Positions 18,358 through 23,254 of a stretch of DNA of 23,254 nt are shown here, piece by piece. The position numbers and the translations under genes are program-made. Numbering within the stretch: the stretch's first letter is position 1; each line of letters starts with the position of its first letter. The notes under the pieces were generated by a model that saw only the letters and a list, made by a program, of their open reading frames with translations, was not told the DNA's origin and made no database searches. Source of the DNA: an uncultured Oxalobacter sp. (lineage in GTDB: Bacteria; Pseudomonadota; Gammaproteobacteria; Burkholderiales; Burkholderiaceae_D); the NCBI GenBank assembly GCA_934270705.1, contig CAKQQG010000023.1, forward strand, positions 1 to 23,254, read 5' to 3'.

Positions 18358-18389
18358 ATTCATACTGAAAAAAGGTTACAAACGATGGA

Positions 18390-18836
18390 TCAGTTGGGTT
18401 TTGCAGCTGCCAGCGCCTTGCGCTGTTCCGGGTTACGGCATTCATTGGCCAACTGGCTTCCCTTTTTGATATCCAGCAACATGCTTTTTGCCGGGATGTT
18501 GATCCAGACCAGACCGGTCTGCTTGTCTTCGTAACGGTCGGCTCCGGTTGTAGTCGCTTTACGAAGCATGCGATGCATCTTGTTGCGCCATTGTAGATTG
18601 ATGAAACTTGGATCATCGGACTTCTTGTAAACGGTAAACTTGTTGCCGAGTTCGCAACTGTACTGTGAACTGGTCAGTCCCGCTACGCTGATGGCTTCCG
18701 AATCCTGGGTTGTCGTTGCAGCCTGTTTTGCGGGTTTCTTTGCGGTTTTGCTGGCAGGCGCGGCCTGTGCAACACCGTAAGTCAGTGGAAGCGTGAAACC
18801 AGCAACAACGAAAAAGGCAGCCAGAAATTTTTGCAT
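18390..18836 (-). CDS. secreted MliC-like (C-type lysozyme inhibitor domain) protein
   Basis: A small exported protein of 148 residues. A signal peptide (MQKFLAAFFVVAGFTLPLTYGVAQAA) is probably cut at about residue 26 and is followed by an Ala/Lys/Thr-rich linker (27-55). The C-terminal domain (about 58-135) starts YSCELGNKFTVYKK and includes TTTGADRYEDKQTGLVWI and a second cysteine (C133), so C61 and C133 may form a disulfide. The layout YxCxxG...tGxxY.D...g..W resembles the MliC/PliC lysozyme-inhibitor fold, but this is by eye. There is no lipobox, so it would be periplasmic rather than a lipoprotein. Start ATG 18836 has GAGG 8 bases upstream; the frame continues upstream to 19079 through non-coding-looking sequence. 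Confidence 0.75.
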   Translation of the reverse strand: MQKFLAAFFVVAGFTLPLTYGVAQAAPASKTAKKPAKQAATTTQDSEAISVAGLTSSQYSCELGNKFTVYKKSDDPSFINLQWRNKMHRMLRKATTTGADRYEDKQTGLVWINIPAKSMLLDIKKGSQLANECRNPEQRKALAAAKPN

Positions 18837-18860
18837 AATTGTAGCCTCGTTCAAAGAATG

Positions 18861-18882
18861 GATATGCGGAATTCCGCATATC
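18861..18882. promoter_or_regulatory. 22-bp perfect palindrome, candidate operator
   Basis: GATATGCGGAA (18861-18871) and TTCCGCATATC (18872-18882) form an uninterrupted palindrome centred on GAATTC. It covers the predicted transcription start of the MliC-like gene. A further half-site-like ATATGCC occurs on the - strand at 18901-18895, inside the promoter spacer. As RNA it could fold into a 9-bp stem with an AATT loop. A repressor site is the simplest reading. Confidence 0.6.
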
Positions 18883-18885
18883 ACT

Positions 18886-18915
18886 ATAATAATAGGCATA
18901 TGGTCGTTATCGCAA
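18886..18915 (-). promoter_or_regulatory. putative sigma-70 promoter of the MliC-like gene
   Basis: On the - strand, TTGCGA (18915-18910) and TATTAT (18891-18886) are spaced by 18 bases. The predicted start falls near 18880, inside the palindrome at 18861-18882, about 45 bases before the ATG. Confidence 0.5.
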
Positions 18916-19034
18916 GCGCTGGCATGGCATTTTCCCGATTTTTTTCCGTTTCGGGATAAATAAATCAAAAAGCGGTGAATTTGACAGAAGATGAGTACGT
19001 TACGGTCGTCGCCATGAAGCTCGCATGCAAGGGG

Positions 19035-19058
19035 ACCTTCCGGATTTTTCCGGAAGGT
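19035..19058. terminator. 10-bp hairpin downstream of panE
   Basis: ACCTTCCGGA (19035-19044) and TCCGGAAGGT (19049-19058) pair around TTTT. It lies 18 bases past the panE stop. On the - strand it is followed by CCCCTTGC rather than a T-run, so it is an imperfect terminator for panE; the T-run (CCCCTTTTTT) comes before the stem instead. Confidence 0.5.
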
Positions 19059-19075
19059 TTCAGAAAAAAGGGGTG

Positions 19076-20050
19076 TCAATACAGGCCTGCGATTCGTCCG
19101 CGTGCCTGGACAAGTGCAAGCAGGATGTCGATCGTCGGCGTGGGTGTACCGGTCAGGCGTCCCAGTTCCTGCACAGCGGTGACCAGTGCGTCGATTTCCA
19201 TGGAACGGTGCCGTTCCAGATCCTGAAGCATCGACATCTTGTGGCCGACGGCCTTGCCGGCGACATTGAGGCGCCTTTCAATCATTTCTTCAGGAATGAA
19301 GATGTTGAGTGCTTCCGTAACCGCCTTGGCCTCGTAAATGGCTTTCTTGCAGACTTCACGCAGTGCGCCCGATGTGATCTGATCCAGCGTGGCATGTGTC
19401 AAGGCACTGATCGGATTGAAACAGACATTGCCCCACAGCTTGAGCCAGACATTCCAGCGGATCGCATTGCGGATCGGTGCGTCGAAGTTCGCCTGTTTCA
19501 TGGCGTCAGAGAGTTTTTTGACGCGTTCCGATTCGGTGCCATCCGGTTCTCCCAATATGAACCGGTTGAACTCATGGTGTTCGATCACGCCGGGTGCGAC
19601 GACTTCGCAAGCGGGATCAACCACGCAACCGATGGCTCTTTCAGGTCCGATCAGGTTCCACTGGCGTGCGCCGGCATCGACCGATTCCAGATGGCGTCCC
19701 TCGAATTGACTGCCTTCCTTGTAGAAATACCACCAGGGAATACCGTTCATGGCAGTTACCATTGCCGTATCCGGGCCGAGCAAGGGAGCGAACTGGCCTG
19801 CCGATTCATGTGACTGGTGCGCTTTCAGGGCGCAAATCACGTAATCTTGCGGTCCGAAATCGGCAGGGTTATCGCTGGCCGGAATTTTTGCGTTTTTTTC
19901 CTTGCCGCCAATCCGAAGCGTCAGGCCGTTTTTACGGATGGCTTCCAGATGAGGACCGCGCGCGATGGCGCAGACTTCATTACCTGCCAGAGCCAGTTCA
20001 ACAGCCAGATAACCGCCAATGGCGCCTGCGCCGAATATACAGATTTTCAT
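19076..20050 (-). CDS. 2-dehydropantoate 2-reductase family protein (PanE/ApbA)
   Basis: NADPH-dependent ketopantoate reductase fold, which in pantothenate synthesis reduces 2-dehydropantoate to pantoate. The 324-residue product starts MKICIFGAGAIGGYLA with the dinucleotide motif GAGAIG (7-12). K76 is in CALKAHQ, the predicted catalytic lysine K204 is in WNVWLKLWGN, and SMLQDLERHRSMEIDAL (273-289) is the typical C-terminal domain signature. GGAG lies 8 bases before the ATG at 20050; upstream codons in the same frame cross the intergenic region. It diverges from a LysR-type gene, an arrangement often seen with catabolic paralogs of PanE, so a substrate other than ketopantoate is possible. Confidence 0.9.
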   Translation of the reverse strand: MKICIFGAGAIGGYLAVELALAGNEVCAIARGPHLEAIRKNGLTLRIGGKEKNAKIPASDNPADFGPQDYVICALKAHQSHESAGQFAPLLGPDTAMVTAMNGIPWWYFYKEGSQFEGRHLESVDAGARQWNLIGPERAIGCVVDPACEVVAPGVIEHHEFNRFILGEPDGTESERVKKLSDAMKQANFDAPIRNAIRWNVWLKLWGNVCFNPISALTHATLDQITSGALREVCKKAIYEAKAVTEALNIFIPEEMIERRLNVAGKAVGHKMSMLQDLERHRSMEIDALVTAVQELGRLTGTPTPTIDILLALVQARGRIAGLY

Positions 20051-20189
20051 ATCGCCATCTCCTTGTATTTTCTGAAAAATGAACGAAAAAACCGGAACTG
20101 GTATCAGTATACACAGCTGATATTTATATAAAAAATACTTTTTAAGTTTAGAATAAATACTGAATAAATATATATTGGGTGGACAAGTC
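20051..20189. promoter_or_regulatory. divergent panE-like/lysR promoter region with dyad
   Basis: This AT-rich region separates two divergent genes. ATCAG (20103-20107) and CTGAT (20117-20121) form a dyad with a 9-base spacer, the sort of interrupted palindrome LysR-type proteins bind. A -10-like TATACT for the panE-like gene lies inside it (- strand, 20111-20106) with a poor -35, as in activator-dependent promoters. Autoregulation by the adjacent LysR protein is inference from layout. Confidence 0.55.
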
Positions 20190-21065
20190 ATGGATATACG
20201 TCAGCTTCGGTATTTCTGCGCCATTGCGGAAGAAGGACAGATAAGCCGTGCGGCACAGCGCCTGCACATCGCGCAGCCACCGTTAAGTTACCAGCTGAAA
20301 TTACTGGAGGAAGAACTGGGCGTCAAACTGGTGGATCGCAACACACGCAGTCTTTCATTGACTCAGGCAGGACATGTATTTTACCAGCGAGCCGAGCAGA
20401 TTCTTGGCATGTTGCAGGCTGCGGCCGGTGAGGTGAAAGATGTCGAATACGGCGTCAATGGCATTTTGGCGATCGGTAGTCCGCCGGCGATCGGCAATAT
20501 GTATATTCCGGAGCGTATCGCGCGCTTTCATGCGGAATATCCGTATGTTCGTTTCCAGTGGCGCGAAGGCAATACCTTCCGTATTCTCGAGTTGCTGGAA
20601 TCCGATATGATCGAATTCGGTATCGTCCGTTTGCCGGTACCGGCAGGCGCGTATGAACAAAGGCCATTGCTGACGGAGTCATGGCTTGCCGTCGCGCGCC
20701 AGAACGATGAGCGGTGGCGAGACAAAAACGCGCTGACGCTGGAAGAGCTTGCCGGTGTGCCGCTGATTCTGATGCACAGACAGGCGGGTATTTATTGTCA
20801 TGATATGGTGGTCGACGAAATGAAGGCGAAAGGAATTTCGCCCGATATCGTATGCGAGAGCGACAATATATCGGCCATTCTGGCGCTGGTGGAGAAGGGA
20901 ATCGGGATGGCGATTTTGCCGGAATCGACCTTGTCGGTCAGACCCGCTGAAGATTTTCACAGAATGGCGATTTCCGGATGCCAGCTCGAGTCGTCATCGG
21001 CGATTATCTGGAAAAAGGAAAAACGCCTGTCGCGTGCCGCCAAGCTTTTTCTGGAACTGTTTTGA
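20190..21065 (+). CDS. LysR-family transcriptional regulator
   Basis: A DNA-binding regulator of 291 residues. The winged helix-turn-helix is at the N-terminus (MDIRQLRYFCAIAEEGQISRAAQRLHIAQPPLSYQLKLLEEELGVKL, about 1-47). The effector-binding domain runs from about 90 to the end and opens with NGILAIGSPPAIGNMYIPERIARFHAEYP. The closing part DNISAILALVEKGIGMAILPEST is typical of the family. I chose ATG 20190 over an in-frame TTG at 20175; GGTGGA lies upstream at a usable distance. It is divergent to the panE-like gene and is the likely regulator of that gene and of itself. The effector cannot be told from sequence. Confidence 0.95.
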   Translation: MDIRQLRYFCAIAEEGQISRAAQRLHIAQPPLSYQLKLLEEELGVKLVDRNTRSLSLTQAGHVFYQRAEQILGMLQAAAGEVKDVEYGVNGILAIGSPPAIGNMYIPERIARFHAEYPYVRFQWREGNTFRILELLESDMIEFGIVRLPVPAGAYEQRPLLTESWLAVARQNDERWRDKNALTLEELAGVPLILMHRQAGIYCHDMVVDEMKAKGISPDIVCESDNISAILALVEKGIGMAILPESTLSVRPAEDFHRMAISGCQLESSSAIIWKKEKRLSRAAKLFLELF

Positions 21066-21136
21066 ACAGTGCGGCAAACTGCGGGAGCGGCGTTACAATA
21101 ACCAACCGTTTTGTTTTTTCAGGTCAGGATTTTGCC

Positions 21137-22033
21137 ATGTTCAGTTACCGGCACGCTTTCCATGCCGGCAATCATGCCGATGTTTTGAAACACGTTGTAC
21201 TGGTGCAAACGCTGGTGCATGCATGCCAGAAGGAAGCGCCGGTTTTTTATATCGATACCCATGCAGGCGCAGGAGTGTATGCGCTGGACGGGAAAGCGGC
21301 GATGAAAAACGCCGAATTCGCGTCCGGTATCGCCAGACTGTGGCATGAGGCGCATTTGCCTGAGTCACTGGCACAGTATCTATCGTATGTACGCGCACTG
21401 AATACGGATGGAAAGCTTGCGATATATCCGGGGTCACCGTTCATTGCCGATGCGATATTGCGCAGTCAGGACAGGTTGCGTCTTTTCGAGTTGCATCCGG
21501 CCGAGATCGGGATGCTGGACAGGAATATGACCGAATTGGCACGTGACAGGCAGGCACAGGGACTGCCGCCAGTTCGCGGCAAGCGGACGATTGTCGAAAA
21601 AAAGGACGGATTCGCCGCACTCAAGGCACAGCTGCCGCCACCATCGAGACGTGCAGTCGTTCTGATCGATCCACCCTATGAAGACAAGGCGGATTACCGG
21701 AAGGTTGTCGAAGCTTTGCAGGATGCCATCAGATGCTTTCCGACGGGAACCTATCTTGTCTGGTATCCTGTTCTGCAAAGACCGGAGTCACGTAGGTTCG
21801 CCAGTCAGCTCAAACAGGCGGTTTCACGGGAATGGTTGCATGTCACGTTGCGCGTCGGCAGTCAGGTTCCGGATGGAACGGGTTTTGTCGCCAGCGGCCT
21901 GTTTGTCGTCAATCCACCATGGAAACTGGCAGAATCGCTTAAAGAGGCGTTGCCGTTGCTGGTGCGATTGCTGCAAAAGGATGCAGGGGCAGGCTTTACG
22001 CTGGAAGTCGGTGCGGCGGTACCGTCCCGCTGA
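21137..22033 (+). CDS. rlmJ: 23S rRNA (adenine-2030-N6)-methyltransferase RlmJ
   Basis: Methylates A2030 of 23S rRNA using SAM. The 298 residues compare with 280 in E. coli. The N-terminus MFSYRHAFHAGNHADVLKH is the family signature. DTHAGAG (40-46) is the SAM-binding loop, YPGSP lies at 97-101, and the catalytic DPPYE is at 178-182. AGGA stands 6 bases before ATG 21137. The frame stays open upstream to 20978, but that part overlaps lysR and has no family features. It lies 71 bases after lysR and converges on the methyltransferase/maf pair. Confidence 0.96.
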   Translation: MFSYRHAFHAGNHADVLKHVVLVQTLVHACQKEAPVFYIDTHAGAGVYALDGKAAMKNAEFASGIARLWHEAHLPESLAQYLSYVRALNTDGKLAIYPGSPFIADAILRSQDRLRLFELHPAEIGMLDRNMTELARDRQAQGLPPVRGKRTIVEKKDGFAALKAQLPPPSRRAVVLIDPPYEDKADYRKVVEALQDAIRCFPTGTYLVWYPVLQRPESRRFASQLKQAVSREWLHVTLRVGSQVPDGTGFVASGLFVVNPPWKLAESLKEALPLLVRLLQKDAGAGFTLEVGAAVPSR

Positions 22034-22050
22034 TTTTCGGCAGACGGTAC

Positions 22051-22067
22051 CTGACAGCATCTGTCAG
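22051..22067. other. hairpin between convergent rlmJ and the methyltransferase gene
   Basis: CTGACAG (22051-22057) and CTGTCAG (22061-22067) pair around CAT. It overlaps the stop codon of the - strand methyltransferase gene (22064-22066). No T-run follows on either strand, so termination is uncertain. Confidence 0.4.
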
Positions 22068-22825
22068 TCAGGCAAGCTTGCCAGCAACAGAAAGACTGTC
22101 GGTTTCTTCTGGAAATCCGGTGTTTGTCCTTTTTCGATCCGTTTCTTCCATGCAATTACAGGCAAGGTTTGTATGGATTCCGAAGGTAGCGTCAGGTCGG
22201 TAGCGACGCACAACCGCGTGTCCGGCTTGCAAGTCGTGCAAAACGCCTTGAGCAAGGCGTCGTTTCGGTAAGGTGTCTCGATGAAAATCTGGGTTTGCCT
22301 GTCGTGGCGCGAGCGCTCTTCCAGCGAGCGGATGCGCCGCTGTCGTTGTTCGGCATCTGTGGGCAAGTAGCCGTTGAAAGCGAAACTTTGACCGTTCAGT
22401 CCACTGGCCATCAGCGCCAGCAACAAGGACGAAGGACCGACCAGTGGTTTGACGGAAATGCCTTTTTCGTGGGCAAGTCGTACCAGATCGGCTCCCGGAT
22501 CAGCCACGGCCGGTACCCCGGCTTCCGATATCAGACCGCCATCCTGACCCGACATAAGTGGCTCAAGCAGCTCCGGTAGCCTTGCTTTGTCCGTTCTGAC
22601 ATTGAGTTCGGCCATCCGGATTTGCTGGAGCGGATGTTTGAGCGGATGCTTCTTGTCGATTCGTTTCAGATGGGCGCGTGCAGATTTTGCGTTTTCGACG
22701 ATGAAGTAATCCAGCGATGCAGTGGTGTCGGCGACGGTCTCGGGCAAAATGCCAGAAAGGGCATTCCCGTCGGTTTCTTCTCCCAATGTGTTGGGAATCA
22801 GATACAGCGTGCCTTTTCGTGTCAT
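22064..22825 (-). CDS. SAM-dependent methyltransferase, tetrapyrrole-methylase fold (RsmI-related)
   Basis: A 253-residue protein with the fold of RsmI, which modifies C1402 of 16S rRNA. Seen: the opening GTLYLIPNTLGE (5-16) where RsmI has LYVVATPIGN, the conserved LISEAGVPAVADPGADLV (98-115), and VGPSSLLLALMASGLNGQSF (129-148). It is shorter than RsmI (about 286) and its first motif differs, so I read it as the RsmI-like paralog found beside maf in betaproteobacteria, with unknown substrate. ATG 22825 overlaps the maf stop by four bases (ATGA), showing translational coupling. The frame upstream of that ATG overlaps maf and is not used. Confidence 0.85.
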   Translation of the reverse strand: MTRKGTLYLIPNTLGEETDGNALSGILPETVADTTASLDYFIVENAKSARAHLKRIDKKHPLKHPLQQIRMAELNVRTDKARLPELLEPLMSGQDGGLISEAGVPAVADPGADLVRLAHEKGISVKPLVGPSSLLLALMASGLNGQSFAFNGYLPTDAEQRQRRIRSLEERSRHDRQTQIFIETPYRNDALLKAFCTTCKPDTRLCVATDLTLPSESIQTLPVIAWKKRIEKGQTPDFQKKPTVFLLLASLPD

Positions 22826-23254
22826 GGTCTTTTCGGGAAAAAGGTGATACCGCAGTGCCGCAACATGGTGGTCAGCGCGATAAGAGGCAATCCGGTCAGC
22901 GCGGTCGGATCGTCGCTTTCGATTTTTTCCAGCAGTACGATGCCCAGTGCCTCGTTTTTGGCACTGCCTGCACAATCGTAAGGTTCTTCCTTTTTCAGAT
23001 AGGCATGAAGTTCGTCATCCGGCAGGTTGCGGAATGTGACGAAGGGATCAACAGTCGTTTTTTGCAGTGTCTCGTCCGGACGGGTGTCCCGTCCGTTCCA
23101 TACGCACAGCGCTGTATGGAAAATGACCTTTTTGCCACGCATCTTTTTCAGCTGGGCGAATGCGTTTTCGAACGTGCCCGGTTTGCCTATGGCTTCACCG
23201 TCGCATTCGGCTACCTGGTCGGAACCGATGACGACAGCGTCCGGAAATCGTTTG
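22822..23254 (-). CDS. Maf-family nucleotide pyrophosphatase, partial at the window edge
   Basis: A house-cleaning enzyme that hydrolyses non-canonical nucleotides; the closest type appears to be the YceF (7-methyl-GTP) class. About 143 residues of the C-terminal part are present and the gene continues beyond 23254. The family core is visible: FPDAVVIGSDQVAECDG, then GKPGTFENAFAQLKKM, then FHTALCV. These carry the catalytic aspartate (SDQ) and the lysine of GKP. An ATG at 23142 exists but lies after the active-site motifs, so it is not the start. It ends by a four-base overlap with the methyltransferase gene. Confidence 0.92.
   Translation of the reverse strand, partial: KRFPDAVVIGSDQVAECDGEAIGKPGTFENAFAQLKKMRGKKVIFHTALCVWNGRDTRPDETLQKTTVDPFVTFRNLPDDELHAYLKKEEPYDCAGSAKNEALGIVLLEKIESDDPTALTGLPLIALTTMLRHCGITFFPKRP

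Overview
The window reads as a chromosomal housekeeping segment of a betaproteobacterium in the order Burkholderiales. An Oxalobacteraceae member such as Oxalobacter fits best, because the base composition looks more balanced than in most Burkholderiales. That placement rests on gene order (rpmI-rplT-pheS-pheT-ihfA-merR, then surE-pcm-nlpD-rlmD) and on protein character, and no database was searched. I see no insertion sequence, CRISPR array, rRNA, tRNA, prophage or plasmid gene.

Left part (1-10211, all + strand). The end of a translation operon carries L35, L20, both phenylalanyl-tRNA synthetase subunits, IHF alpha and a MerR-type regulator. A stress/cell-envelope cluster follows: SurE, protein-L-isoaspartate methyltransferase and the NlpD lipoprotein. 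Then come the 23S rRNA methyltransferase RlmD, methionine sulfoxide reductase MsrB and the membrane protein YciB. The sigma factor gene rpoS, which commonly follows nlpD, is absent; a long perfect inverted repeat lies in the short nlpD-rlmD gap. A perfect 20-bp hairpin closes this half against the convergent genes.

Middle part (10223-20050, all - strand). In transcription order: a PanE-like ketopantoate reductase, a secreted MliC-like protein, aconitase AcnA, a secreted Sel1-repeat protein, then phosphoenolpyruvate carboxylase with a crotonase-family gene 10 bases behind it. AcnA and Ppc are central carbon enzymes (citrate/isocitrate interconversion and oxaloacetate formation). The gap upstream of ppc is long and structured: a promoter-like site, two GC-rich hairpins and a terminator-like end. 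It could be a regulated leader or a separate small RNA.

Right part (20051-23254). A LysR-type regulator diverges from panE across an AT-rich region with a dyad. The rRNA methyltransferase RlmJ follows, converging on a translationally coupled pair: a Maf-type nucleotide pyrophosphatase (cut by the window edge) and an RsmI-related methyltransferase.

No clearly new multi-gene system is visible. The points most worth checking are non-coding: the ppc leader or small RNA, the two long palindromes (7609-7643 and 18861-18882), and hairpins close to the starts of pheS and acnA that leave little room for a separate promoter.
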